This document shows positions 21,961 to 32,189 of a stretch of DNA of 64,000 nucleotides, piece by piece (positions within the stretch are counted from its first letter, which is position 1; every line of letters starts with the position of its first letter). The stretch lies in assembly GCF_037975245.1 (NCBI RefSeq), contig NC_092576.1:30606611-30670610 (forward strand). Direction: 5' to 3'. Under the pieces are notes generated by a model. The model ran no database searches and was not told where the DNA came from. It was given only the letters and a program-made list of their open reading frames with translations. This DNA comes from Apostichopus japonicus (lineage: Eukaryota > Echinodermata > Holothuroidea > Aspidochirotida > Stichopodidae). Position numbers and translations under genes: made by a program.

Positions 21961-22958
21961 ATGCCTGTGTATCATTGGGTTGTGCCCGACCCCAGTACGT
22001 TATATTGGGCAAATGTGAATATTGTATGTTACACTGTAGAACGAGATGAGAAATTATACTTTTATTAAACAAACAACTCTGGTGAAGAAGAAACGTTGTC
22101 GGCAGGAAGCCCAAAACTTCAGCCGCCACGCCCACATCTGCGGAAGCAACAGAACCGACAACAGAAGGTACATAGAAGTGTTACAGTTGACAACTAACCA
22201 ATGATACTCAAAGTACAATTCATAATGCCGTATACAGGCCTAGTGTGTTTTCTAGGGGTGGCACAGGGGGGTCAAGTTCCCCGACGGTACCGTGGGAAGA
22301 GTCTCGCGCCTCGGAATTCACCCCACCCTACTCCATATTTTCGTTAAACTGCTCACTGACAGGCAGGCAGTGATAACGGAGGGGGGTTGTTTGGTAATTC
22401 AGTCCTCAGTGTTGCTTCCCGACGTATTTCGCTTTGCTCTTCAGGGAGGCACGCTTCTTTCGAACCCTACTGGCACCGCCTGTGGTATTTGCGTTGACGG
22501 GGGGGGGGGGGGAGAGGGGGTAGATATGTAGCCTCCTGATTCGAAACATCATAACATAACGCAGTTTGCTTATTTTGCTTATGGTGTAGGCTTAAGTTAA
22601 TGCTTGGTTCATGCATCTCTGTAAGCATTCCATGCATGACGATTCTAGCTTTTCAGAGGCATACCGCTTAAAGGAGAAATAAACTCTGGGTTTTTGGAGC
22701 GTACATGCGGTAGGGGATATTTTTGTGATACCATTTATGAAATTACTAAGCAAAATATAGTTTCCCTGAATTTGACGCGAATTTTCCAATTTTTTTTTTT
22801 TTACCCATTTGAACAACGGCCATTTTGTTATTGAGGGCGCTTCAAAAGTGACGTACACCAGCCACATCGTAACTTGAAAACAATGAAGCTTTGCATACGA
22901 GTTAAAGTCTATTCACACTATGTTCGAGCATCTTGCTTCGCTTATTTCACCAGTTAAA

Positions 22959-23154
22959 ATGCCCGAATGCCAAGCCTTTGGTTGTGTTAACCGAAGAGGG
23001 GAAGAGGGAGCAGAAAAAAGGACAAAGATATTTCGTTATTCCAGATGGAATAAAATATCCGGAAAAGGGTGAACTTTCACAGAGGTGTACAGTACCTGTT
23101 CGTTATGTTCTCAGCGGCCGTAGGAAAAGGATTCTTCTTCTTGTACCTAAATGA
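22959..23154 (+). pseudogene. THAP-type zinc finger, broken
   Basis: ATG at 22959 gives MPECQAFGCVNRRGEEGAEK, with the first two Cys of a C2CH THAP finger (C-x4-C), followed by RTKIFRYS and a stop at 23070. In the next frame the expected continuation FVIPDGIKYPEKGELSQR appears, so one frame change interrupts the domain near 23030. THAP domains bind DNA; here it is the presumed DNA-binding start of the Kolobok transposase. Confidence 0.65.
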
Positions 23155-23562
23155 ACTAGCTGGAACAATATCTGGGAGAATTCAGGTCTGTTGGTAAGAC
23201 ATTCACCTGCGTTCAACAAAGCTTTTTCCGCGAACAATCCATAGCAGAATACTTGTCGCTTTCCAATGGCGAACAGAGTGCACACAGCCACCATTCTTCG
23301 CAGTGGCTCGCGGAACCGGTATTCGTATCAGCAACGGAATTCGACCCAACATCACCAACAGTCGCGGACTGATTCTTTGCACAAACTCCTCTCGATGTCT
23401 CAGTTCTTCCTCTGAATATTCTGGTTCGAAAAGATACGATTCCAATCCAAAGGCTTCCATTTTCTTTTTTGAAGATATTTGCTCGACAGTAAATCGCAGT
23501 GCAATGATGAACGTAAGTAACGCTATCGCTAGGACTGAGTACGGTTTGCGTGTTGAGAGCAA
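23103..23562 (-). pseudogene. Cys-rich segment resembling the P2X7-like C-terminal zinc domain, broken
   Basis: Minus-strand frames read FEPEYSEEELRHREEFVQRI, then in another frame HCEEWWLCALCSP, then LNAGECLTNRPEFSQILFQL. Order and Cys placement recall the P2RX7 intracellular-type zinc domain found as multicopy genes in invertebrates (EPEYSEEEL..., W.C.C, C.T..P.F...). Two frame changes break it. It is inside the TTAA-flanked element, opposite in strand to the THAP start, so it may be a second cargo or an older insertion. Confidence 0.45.
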
Positions 23563-24289
23563 TCAAATGTAAACGTTAAAAATGAAATCCTTTAAAAGAT
23601 CCCAAAATTTATATTTCTACTGATACTCGTTACAATAACATATTTCACACACTTTTTAAGCATTTTTACAGATCAATAAAGACAAAAGATATTTTTTGAT
23701 AGATATTTTATTCATTAACTATTGTTGAAAGTACAATTCTAATTATTTTAGGGATTGGCTATGATTTTGTCTTGAAATACGCGATGCGGGTAGCTTTCGT
23801 CACGGTACATCCGGGTACTGGCTCAATTCAAAGAAAATGGCGCGAAACATGAACTACATTCAAATCGTTTTTTCACCTCAGAAGGGATTTTTATGGTTTT
23901 CTTTTGCTTTTACTGGAAAGACCATTTGTCAAAACGTAAGAATGGATGCCCAAAAAAAAGGGTTTATTTCTCCTTTAATACATTTGATAACAGTTGCAGA
24001 TGTTGTCCATGAAATGGAGTCGGAAGCATCTACGTCCACCTAGAGCATGGTGACAACTATACCACAGTCAGAGACCACCCCGTCTTCCCCACCAGAAGCA
24101 GATGGTGACAGGGAAAAATCTACAGGCTGATGAATGTAAACGCATTTTGAATGATGTGCAACAAGCTGACATTCCTAATGTTGAGTTTTGGATGGTTGAG
24201 GCTAGGGAAACTATCATGCATACAAGAAAACTGTTCACAGTTCCTCGAAACAACTGACGAGGTACTCCAGTTAGTGGAAGCAGAAAAGC

Positions 24290-25427
24290 GTCAAGTTCAT
24301 CAAGTTCAGTAATCGAACATGACCCAGGTTTGCGAGGTCAGGTTACTGAAGACAATCAAAGGGATTACCTGATACAACTTGGCCCATGTCAACCGAAACT
24401 TCATTGTTTCCCAACCAACCAGCAGACACCACACGGCAAACACAATCGGTTTGCAGAATAGCCCCATCTAGAGTACAGTATAACTAAAGATGCTGCATTT
24501 TGTTTTGTATGTTGTCTGTTAAGGAAAAGGCAGATCCGGCTTGGGTGGACCTGGTGTACGTACGTGGTACGACATGAAGAGTCTCGGCAAGAACAGGGGA
24601 GGCTTTCAAAACACTTCGCTTCTGAGTGTCACCGGGCTTCTCTTTCTGCCTACTGCAGCTATCTCAACAAGAACAGGCACACTGATGTTCAGCTGGATAA
24701 AGCTACTAGGAATGCAATAATCCAGGAGGCCGAGGACCCCGCATACAGTCGCGAGGTTGTATCCATACTGCTAGATGTCACCAGTACCCTGGCACGGCAG
24801 TCCCTCCTATTCAGGGGGCCAGGTGATGACAAGGTTGGCATTATCAACAATTGTCCAGTTACTCGGCAGACACGTTCCCATCCTCAGCCGGTGGCTCAGT
24901 ACGTATGAATCCGTACCGCGTAACATTTAAGTCCGCAATCTCAAAATGAATTATTGGAGGCTGAAATACGCCAGCGAGTGGTCGACGAAGTTCATGCTGC
25001 TGGGATGTTCGCCATCATGGCAGATACGACTCCTGACGAGTCACATACTGACCAGTTATCAGTGGTTGCCAGGTATGTGACTGAGTCAGGCAACCCAGTT
25101 GAAAGACTTCTTGCTGTCAATAAGTCTCTCGACAAAACTGGTAAAGGCCAAGCTGGTGAAATTGTCTCTGCAATGGACAAGTTAGGGTTGAACAGGGCCG
25201 AGCTTTACCAGTCTTATGACTTCACTGCTGCGATGTCTGGTAAATTCAGTCGAGCCCAGAAAGACCTCTCTGGACGCAAAATCCCATACATACCGTGTCA
25301 GGCACAACGGTGCAATACTGTGATCGAACATTGCACATACCAATGTTCGATATCATTCAGGAACTATATGTTTTCTTCACATCGAGCACCAAAGATTCCA
25401 ACCACTGAAGGATCAAGTGGGAGAGGT
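24290..25427 (+). pseudogene. hAT-type (ZMYM1-like, TTF + DUF4371) transposase, N-terminal and central part
   Basis: Plus frame from about 24320: DPGLRGQVTEDNQRDYLIQL, GPCQPKLHCFP, a TAG stop near 24459, then HLEYSITKDAAFCFVCCLL, which is a TTF-type zinc-finger region; then RLSKHFASECHRASLSAYCS and the DUF4371 core EAEIRQRVVDEVHAAGMFAI, MADTTPDESHTDQLSVVARY. The frame breaks once near 24840-24950 and again at about 25330. At 25427 it is interrupted by a minus-strand LINE and resumes at 26401 in register (QPLKDQVGEV|EKSLMLRNLSKTR). DUF4371 proteins are hAT-derived; this one is dead. Confidence 0.8.
25415..25427. repeat. target-site duplication, left, of the minus-strand LINE
   Basis: AAGTGGGAGAGGT here and at 26388-26400. 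Removing one copy and the DNA between restores the hAT reading frame. Confidence 0.85.
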
Positions 25428-26387
25428 GCTTTTTTACGTGACCCGCCATGCGGGATACAAAACGTCACGGCCAAACGGCACTACCGAACCATCCCATTCT
25501 GACAAACGAAACTAAGGTCTAGCGAGCCTAAAAAACATACGCCCGCCGACCTGCAGAGACAAAACGCCCAACCCCCCCCCCCCCCACTCAAACATTCAAA
25601 AGCGTACAGAAGGACGACCCGCACGCAGCGAAACGAAAAACCCCTCCCCAGCACACCAGCGTCCAAAAAAGGCAGCCCCAGATAAACGGCGAAAATCGCC
25701 TTCAATCTGAAGGCGAATGTCAGACTTCACCGCCTCCAGGACTGCCTGCCAACTGGCAAATTTCCCCCTAAAAACCACATCATATCTATTCCGCCAAACA
25801 TGTTTTTTTACAATAGAGCAAACAAAAATGATGCGGTGCAACACAGCTACCGAACAAACTGGAGGGTCTACCCCATATAAAATAAAGCCCTGCCCTACCG
25901 ACCATGAACGGTCTCCCGTAACACGGTCGTTCCAGGTCTGGAACCACTCCCATAAGTTTACTTCAAAGTAACAATGCCAAAAAACATGACCAGTACTCTC
26001 TAAGCTGTCACAGCCGGTCCTAGGGCACAGTCCATCACCCAATCGCCAATGATATCTTTTTAGGTTGGTCACCAAGGCACCGTGTGCAACTCTCCATGCA
26101 AGATCACGGAGCCTGCAACCATTCAGCCTTGAATGCACCGAACGCCATACTTCTGCAGAATGACGTCCCTGGACAAAAGTTGCATTCAAGGCCTTATCCC
26201 TCAACGAACTGTGAACGAGGGCCGGCTGTGACAGGTCAACAGGGGGCAACTCAATCAGCGCGGAGCAGATGACACGCACCGCCCTGTTTGGAGTACTACT
26301 TTGCGGTTCTCTGTTGCTAAACAGCGCCGGGACCCATCGACGTAGGTGCAAACCGCCCCAAAAACGTAGAAAATAGGAGAGGTAGAG
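25428..26387 (-). mobile_element. 5'-truncated LINE (Tx1-like), ORF2 C-terminus and 3' UTR
   Basis: 960 bp inserted in the hAT gene. The 3' end (low coordinate) is CACGTAAAAAAGC on the minus strand, nearly the same as CACGTAAAAAGC of the plus-strand copies B and D, and its 3' UTR also has a long poly-G run (25577-25590 as C). This suggests the same family, of which this copy preserves the end that copies B and C lack. The 5' end is followed by a short GGAGAGGTAGAGAAG duplication. Confidence 0.85.
25596..26384 (-). CDS. LINE ORF2, C-terminal domain
   Basis: An open minus-strand frame of about 250 codons. It has LAWRVAHGALVTNLKRYHW and the zinc motif LCPRTGCDSLESTGHVFWHC (C-x4-C...H-x4-C), followed by WEWFQTW, which is the usual C-terminal region after the reverse transcriptase in Tx1, R1 and jockey-type LINEs. 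The endonuclease and reverse transcriptase are missing because the copy is 5' truncated. The stop is at 25596. The zinc motif is intact, so this insertion is relatively young. Confidence 0.85.
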   Translation of the reverse strand, partial: YLSYFLRFWGGLHLRRWVPALFSNREPQSSTPNRAVRVICSALIELPPVDLSQPALVHSSLRDKALNATFVQGRHSAEVWRSVHSRLNGCRLRDLAWRVAHGALVTNLKRYHWRLGDGLCPRTGCDSLESTGHVFWHCYFEVNLWEWFQTWNDRVTGDRSWSVGQGFILYGVDPPVCSVAVLHRIIFVCSIVKKHVWRNRYDVVFRGKFASWQAVLEAVKSDIRLQIEGDFRRLSGAAFFGRWCAGEGFFVSLRAGRPSVRF

Positions 26388-26400
26388 AAGTGGGAGAGGT
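26388..26400. repeat. target-site duplication, right, of the minus-strand LINE
   Basis: Second AAGTGGGAGAGGT. Confidence 0.85.
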
Positions 26401-27151
26401 AGAGAAGAGCCTCATGCTGCGTAACCTGTCGAAAACCAGGTGTCCAAGCATCTCGTTGAAAAGCTCCATCTAGTCGATCTGAATATCTTGGATGCAGCGG
26501 ATCTTGTTCAGGCGACAATGAAGGTTGTGGATCAAATTCGAGGGAATGACCAGACGATGACCGATGTGATTGAGGCGTCATGCCATTTTGCGAACCAACT
26601 TGGAATCGACCCTGAGCGACAATTCAGCTGTCACCACCGTCAACGGAGGGTCCCAAGGCGACTTGATGACAGACCTGACACAGGTGTTCGTGTTACACTT
26701 CACGCATTCTATGGACAGCAGTCCTCGATGTCCACATATCAGGAATGCGGGAACATCTACTTCAGTTTGAAGATCCCATAAAGCCGCTGTTCTCATGCCT
26801 GCAACCACCAATTGATGCGTCGGAAGCACCATCCATTGCTGCACTTTTTCCACCTTCCCATGCTCCAGACCCATCAGCCCAGATAGCCCTTATGGTAGAG
26901 CTTCGGGTTTTAGCTGAACTATGTCCCCAAGATGAACTGTCCGAGGTAATTGCAGCAAGTGAAGCAAACAAAGATGCACTTGGTTTAGCAAACCGGGCTA
27001 TTCGACTTATGCTAACCGCCCCTGTCACCTTTGCGTCGAATGAACGGACCTTTAGCAGACTCAAGTTCGTAAAGAATGTTTTGCGGACTTCCATGACCGA
27101 CACCAGACTTTGTGGACTCATGCTCTTAGCATGTGAAAAGGATTTAGGCGA
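26401..27151 (+). pseudogene. hAT-type transposase, central to C-terminal part including dimerisation domain
   Basis: Continues the gene interrupted at 25427: EKSLMLRNLSKTR, then in other frames VSKHLVEKLHLVDLNILDAA (a premature shift lies near 26430) and, after further shifts, FEDPIKPLFSCLQPPIDASE, AELCPQDELSEVIAASEANK and the hAT C-terminal dimerisation block PVTFASNERTFSRLKFVKNV, LRTSMTDTRLCGLMLLACEK. At 27151 LINE copy B interrupts it. Confidence 0.85.
27128..27151. repeat. 24-bp target-site duplication, left, of LINE copy B
   Basis: The 24-bp sequence AGCATGTGAAAAGGATTTAG plus GCGA occurs here and at 28998-29021. Removing the insertion restores the hAT frame as ACEKDLGDQIDIGKVV. Confidence 0.95.
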
Positions 27152-28997
27152 GTTCAGTTCAGTTCTCGTGGAGTGCGGACGTGTTTTCGGCTGCTCTCCA
27201 CCTTTCGTTGACCACACATTTATTGTGTTTTTACGTTGGCCCTTCATTAGTTTACAGTTTGTTTTAGTGAAGTTTGTGTGTTTTGGGTTTGTTTCGTTTT
27301 GGTCTGTGTATAGGTGCGTGGCTTTGCCACACCCCTAGCTGTCATGGCGGCTCGCCGTGACAGCAAAATCGTATTGTTGAGTTTTTCGGGGGAGGCTAAG
27401 GTCGTCCCCGTACAAGTTTTTTCAGTTTTGCGTTCTGTTGGTTTAAAGGTCCCTGGAGAGGTTGACGCGCTTCAGCGTAAACCTCTCCGGGGTATGAATT
27501 GTTTTGATGTACGGTTTACCTCGGAGGCTGCCCGCGTCCGAGGCGTCCATGTGTTGGAGGGAGTCGAGGGACTGAAGGTCACACCGTATGACAGTTCGGT
27601 GTGGGTGACAGCCCTCCATCTCCCTCTGGACATGTCTGAACAGGTTGTTGTGCGGACACTGGGGCGTTTTGGGAAAGTGACCGGTTACGAGGAGCCGGAA
27701 TTCCTTGAATGTAAAGGTGTCAAGACCGGGACTAGACGAGTTAGAATCGAACTCAAGTCCGATATCCCCTCTACCTTGTGGGCTAATGGGCACAGGGCCC
27801 ACATTGCATACCCGGGCCAGCCTCGCACTTGTTGGAGGTGTGGGCTGGAAGGGCATGAGGCCAGGTTGTGCCCGAACAAGCGGTGTAGCCGCTGTTTACA
27901 GGTTGGGCATACCCTGGCCGAGTGTAAAGGGGATATCGTTTGCAACTCGTGTGGGAAAACGGGCCATCTCGCCCGTTTATGCCCAGACCGCTCATACGCC
28001 GCGAGAGTGGCTACGGGCGTGGTTGAAGCGGTCCCTGTCCCGGCCTCTGACACCGTACCACATGATGCCCCTGTCATCGCCCCAGTGTCCGACACTAGCG
28101 CCCCGATGGAGGCTTTGTTCCCTCTTTCGTGTCCGACCTCTCCCCTGATCGAACTTGCCGAGACTGCCAGCCTGCCCACTGAGGCAGAGCAGGACAAAAC
28201 GGCGGAGATGGTACTAGCGGAGTGGCACGCGGCGCAGGATGCCGCTTGTACTGGTTCACCGGTAGCTACGCCCGCTATCGGTGATACTAGTCGGGCCCCG
28301 AGTCAACCGGCCCAAGAGACATTAAGTGGCCCAGATTCTGACTCGCCAATGGAGGACTGCACTACAGCCTTATTAGTTGTGGCTAAGGAGTCCTCCGATT
28401 GGTTTGATGAGACAAAACAGGCCACTGATCTCATTGACTCGAGTGGCCCTTCCACCCTACCCGCAGCCGCTATACCGGACACGATGGTCGCTAGTGGACC
28501 TCCTGTTCCTGACAGGGAGGTCCACTCGATCAAGGTTGACGAGGAGTTAAGAACTCTGCTCCCTCGTAAGAAAAGGGGGAATACTGTTAGGGGCTTGAAA
28601 AGACCCGTATTGGGAAAATTTCGCAGGTAATGCGCAAGCCTGTCGTCTGCTATCGGGACGGCGTACCCCGGATGAATTTTGGAGTTAGTTAGTTGTTTGT
28701 GTGGGGTGGGGGGTTTGTGTGGTCCTTACATAATATGGGTTGGGGGTTTTCTGTTTGTGGTTTGGTGTTGGGTTTTTGGGGCTGGTTTGTGGAGATTTAT
28801 TGCTTTGGTTCTGTTAGCCTTTGGGTCCGTGTCCTTTTCACGTGACGTTAAACGCTATATTTTATACATTTGTGGGTAAGTGAGAGATTTCTGTTTGTGG
28901 GTTTTCAGTTGGGTTTTTGGTGCTTGTTAAACAGACTGGGATTGTTTTTGGTTTTGTTGACCTTTGGTCCGTGTCCGTTTCTTTGCACGTAAAAAGC
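27152..28997 (+). mobile_element. LINE copy B: complete 5' UTR, intact ORF1, no ORF2, 3' UTR (HAL1-like)
   Basis: 1846 bp bounded by perfect 24-bp target duplications, so both ends are known: 5' GTTCAGTTCAGTTCTCGTGG, 3' TTTGCACGTAAAAAGC. After the ORF1 stop (28628-28630) come only ATGCGCAAG, possibly the first codons of ORF2, and then the 3' UTR from CCTGTCGTCTGC. The same junction is present in copy C at 59020, so the ORF2-less form was itself copied. The 3' UTR holds two related blocks: GGGTCCGTGTCCTTTTCACG near 28823 and TGGTCCGTGTCCGTTTCTTT near 28967. Confidence 0.9.
27344..28630 (+). CDS. LINE ORF1 protein, RNA-binding, three CCHC zinc knuckles, intact
   Basis: 428 codons from the ATG at 27344 (MAARRDSKIV), chosen because copies A and C share this start; an in-frame upstream ATG at 27314 would add 10 residues. 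Residues about 20-140 form an RRM-like region (VFSVLRSVGL, MNCFDVRFTS, VWVTALHLPLD). Three knuckles follow: CWRCGLEGHEARLC (163-176), CSRCLQVGHTLAEC (181-194), CNSCGKTGHLARLC (200-213). The C-terminal half is acidic and Pro/Ala-rich, ending in a basic tail (RKKRGNTVRGLKRP). This is typical of Tx1-type ORF1 proteins, which coat the element RNA. There are no internal stops, and it is the only fully open LINE ORF in the window. It cannot mobilise alone and would depend on ORF2 from another element. Confidence 0.9.
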   Translation: MAARRDSKIVLLSFSGEAKVVPVQVFSVLRSVGLKVPGEVDALQRKPLRGMNCFDVRFTSEAARVRGVHVLEGVEGLKVTPYDSSVWVTALHLPLDMSEQVVVRTLGRFGKVTGYEEPEFLECKGVKTGTRRVRIELKSDIPSTLWANGHRAHIAYPGQPRTCWRCGLEGHEARLCPNKRCSRCLQVGHTLAECKGDIVCNSCGKTGHLARLCPDRSYAARVATGVVEAVPVPASDTVPHDAPVIAPVSDTSAPMEALFPLSCPTSPLIELAETASLPTEAEQDKTAEMVLAEWHAAQDAACTGSPVATPAIGDTSRAPSQPAQETLSGPDSDSPMEDCTTALLVVAKESSDWFDETKQATDLIDSSGPSTLPAAAIPDTMVASGPPVPDREVHSIKVDEELRTLLPRKKRGNTVRGLKRPVLGKFRR

Positions 28998-29021
28998 AGC
29001 ATGTGAAAAGGATTTAGGCGA
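28998..29021. repeat. 24-bp target-site duplication, right, of LINE copy B
   Basis: Second copy, identical over 24 bp. Confidence 0.95.
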
Positions 29022-29091
29022 TCAGATTGACATTGGCAAAGTCGTAAAGAAGTGGAGTCTGTTGAAGAAACGACGGGTTCGACTCCAGTAG
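29000..29091 (+). pseudogene. hAT-type transposase, last codons
   Basis: The frame resumes after LINE copy B: ACEKDLGDQIDIGKVVKKWS, LLKKRRVRLQ and a TAG at 29089-29091. This basic tail is the natural C-terminus of the hAT dimerisation domain and shows where the original gene ended. Confidence 0.85.
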
Positions 29092-29099
29092 CTCACGAC

Positions 29100-31900
29100 A
29101 TAACTGGTACTTGGTTCACGCACCCATGTATTCGATAGCCAGATGTACGTTACACCTTTCCTTATTCTATTTTTCCAAAAAGTCATGCGGTTTCATATTT
29201 TTAAGTGGTATTGCTCCAACTAAAAATATTGATAAAAAGGTATACATACTCATTGCGATGGTTTGAGACAGAGGCCTACATTCACCAATGTTGAGCAATC
29301 AGAATCTGACTTCCTAATTTCAAACTGCGATCTGTATGATCTACTTTCCAATATATTGTACCGGTTTGCAATTTTTCTTCGTTATCCAATTAATTCTCCT
29401 GCCGACTGCCATTAAAATAATATCGAAATGGAAATTCTACGGTGCCAAATTTGACTTAAAATATGCACCAGATTGCATCTAAGGACGTTTCTAAACTAAA
29501 AATTTTCCAAAGGGGAGGGGGACACCGCCTCCCGTTAGATACGTCCCCCATTTCAGTCACCACTTCCAGATCCGTCGGCAAATCAAATTCTCCACCCCCC
29601 CCAACAAAAACCCCTTCGCTACGCCCCTCATCATAACTAGAAAACTTCAGCGATACGCAGGTTTCATTTCGCGGCTACATTGAACCATTATGAAGTTGTA
29701 GGGTTTAGATACAGCAAGCGGATTTGGATGTTTTGTAAAAAACTGGAAGAAAGACCCGCACAGTATTGTACTTGTGCATTTGTATATCAAAATGTGCACT
29801 TGTAAATAACATTTCCTTTAATATATAGCTAGCAACACACCAAATGATACAACTACAGTAAGCATGACCTCCAGTGACTTTAAATGAGCATCTACTGATA
29901 ACAATGGTATTCTCCCACCCTCCCCCATCCACCCACCCTGAGTATGAGCTATTAGGAAGTTGTGCTGCTCTTCATGTTAACATGGGAGTAATGGACACAC
30001 ACATAAACTATGTTAAGCTACTAATCAAATACACAACTGCAATAAAACACCATCTGTCAATGCATCTGCATTACAATATAGACGGTCATGAGTTTCTCTA
30101 AACTAAATTAAATATGGAGGTGAATAGGCAAAACCAAGCATAACTAGTGAATAGAATCTTACAAACGTTTTCAGAACTGAAGCAAATGGGGTTTGTTGTT
30201 TATGGAATCTCATATTGAATAATAAACTTTCCCTTCTGCCTGGCAGGCAAATCAGTTCAAAATAACATATTTGCTAATTAGTGCAACATGGAAACTATCA
30301 AGGAGAGTATGATCTGTCAATTTAGAATTTGGGACAAAAGTTTTTTCTTTAAACATAGACTAATGCCTTGGAGATTGCAGTTCTGGGAATTGGCTTAAAC
30401 TTAAATACACAATACTCAAATGCAATTCTCACCAGCAGCATTTAAGTGATAATGCAACATCACCGACTTGTTTAATATTTGTTAGCATACTACAGAATGA
30501 AAGGTTTCATACATTGAATATCTTGTTTGGGGTTTTAGAGTTATTTTAGTATTTTTCTGTTGATTTTTTTCACAACAAAACATTCTCTTTGTGTTCAGTG
30601 TGATCTTTGCCGCCATAACAATTGCTTCAATTTGCATCTGTAGTCCTACATATTTTCTTGCACAAGATATTTTCTTAAAAGCCTAATTACATAGTATCTT
30701 TTCCATTAAATTTGCTTCCATATAAAATCAACTACGATCTTGCAAAATCTCAAACTCTTCTTTGGCCAATTCACACATGGCTCTGTTTGGAGTAGTCCCT
30801 GAGTAAATGGCATCCTTGAAGAATGCGAGCACACTTTTCTTTTCTTGTCTTCCATGGCTTTCTTGATGCGTATTTTAAGCTTTCTTTTGCCTGTATTAAG
30901 AGGGACAACAGTAGAGTTGTCCTTATGCAGGTGAAACAGTTTAATATCAGCAAAATGCAACTGTCACTTCACCCAAGCATGCGTTACATAACTATGTCGT
31001 GTGTGTCAAGGCGGGCAAATGCACTACACCAGGTAAAATTGCGTAACTTCAATGGACATTCATTCACTGTGTTGGATGGAATGTTTGCCTCAGATGCTGA
31101 GGGCTAATATAAAAGCAGTAGCGGCAATTGGTGCATTGGTGCAAGAGAGACATGCCACTCTTCAGCACTGTGCAGGTATATTGTGTGTTCCTGCCAGAAT
31201 TCAGTTAAAGGTAAATACTGTGTGTTCCTGTCTAATTGTTTTGTATTGTCGGGTTACTGACTCAAATGTGTGTTACAGCCCAGGGTTACCTCGTTGTTCC
31301 CACATGTTTTGTTGCGAACTGTACATTTGTTGTGCAAAGTGGACTCTCATGGAATGTTTGCACATATAGTAATGAGGGAATATTAAAGATGAACGATAGT
31401 GATTTTTCAGCATGGACGAAAAAAGACGATTTTATTCAAGAGTATTGGTTGGTTTCCATATTACACATGTGAAAATTCAAGTCAATCCGATGTTGGGAAA
31501 AGCTTAAAAAAAAATGCCTATACTCGTTGATTTTTTAAACCAAAATTGGGCTTTTCGCGAACAGCTTTATGATGATCACGTGATCTACAGTGACATGTGA
31601 CGTCATTATGATGATAACAAAGTGAACTCGGCGTAGTGTATTTCAGCAGTGTGCACTAAGTGTGTAAGTTTAGTTGCCACCTACTCTATATTGTACTCGA
31701 CAAACAACCTAAACCAGAGAGGATATTTGATAGACTGCGTGAGACATTTAACGGTCTAATTTTAATAAGGTGTTATTGTTCCTGCGTTTTAGTGAAGCCG
31801 ACTGCCCCAATGTAAATTACGGAATAATCGGTCATAGAGCCATCTCGGGCCCAATTGAAATTTGCGTGTGGCAAGGTCACTAAAGTAAAAACAAGTTTGA
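29100..31900. other. mostly intergenic, nothing confidently recognised
   Basis: Contains C/G-rich short repeat ends (29510-29630), typical of small nonautonomous elements. A Lys-rich minus ORF (30706-30960) and plus ORFs (31052-31472) show no domain. An unplaced TGA/CGT-rich block lies at about 31560-31620 (ATCACGTGATC). Confidence 0.4.
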
Positions 31901-31989
31901 AAGATTGGTGCTTTTATGCCGCATTATTTATATATATCCCGATAAATGCAACAGTAAGTGTTGGAACTGGAAGACATGAACAACCTAAT

Positions 31990-32090
31990 GCATGGGCGGC
32001 GATCATGGGGGGGGGACGGGGGGACAAGTCCCCCCAATATTTTAGGTGTGGGATATAGTATCTAATATCCCCCCAATATTCGGTGGCATA
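31990..32090. repeat. G/C-run short repeat (MITE-like end)
   Basis: GGGGGGGGGACGGGGGGACA followed by AGTCCCCCCAATATTTTAGG and ATCCCCCCAATATTCGG. Such facing G and C runs are common ends of small nonautonomous repeats. Boundaries not resolved. Confidence 0.4.
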
Positions 32091-32189
32091 GTTTTTTTTA
32101 AGCATATGTTTTGTATTTTTTTTATGATGCAACTAACAAGGCCTGGGAAGTGCCTTTTCCAGCGATCTGGGAGGCATTTTCGGTGAAAA

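Larger units (their letters stand above)
22668..23978. mobile_element. Kolobok-like DNA transposon, 1303 bp with TTAA duplications
   Basis: TTAA at 22668-22671 and 23975-23978 flank inverted ends AGGAGAAATAAAC (left, from 22672) and its complement GTTTATTTCTCCT (right, ending 23974). Subterminal sequence is also related (AATGGC-type motifs near 22822 and 23836). Inside are a THAP-type zinc finger start (plus) and a Cys-rich segment (minus). TTAA target duplication plus a THAP domain is the hallmark of the Kolobok superfamily. It is far too short and broken for an autonomous copy. Confidence 0.75.

Noticed and set aside
21510-22049. 179-codon plus-strand ORF, Cys/Pro-rich
   Set aside because: The Cys/Pro-rich part comes from a short tandem repeat and no domain is recognisable; an LTR was considered because of the TTTTATTAAACAAACAACTC stretch, but no second LTR was found.
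27443-28197. Long minus-strand ORFs antisense to LINE ORF1
   Set aside because: Shadow frames of a GC-rich coding region; the plus frame carries the zinc knuckles.
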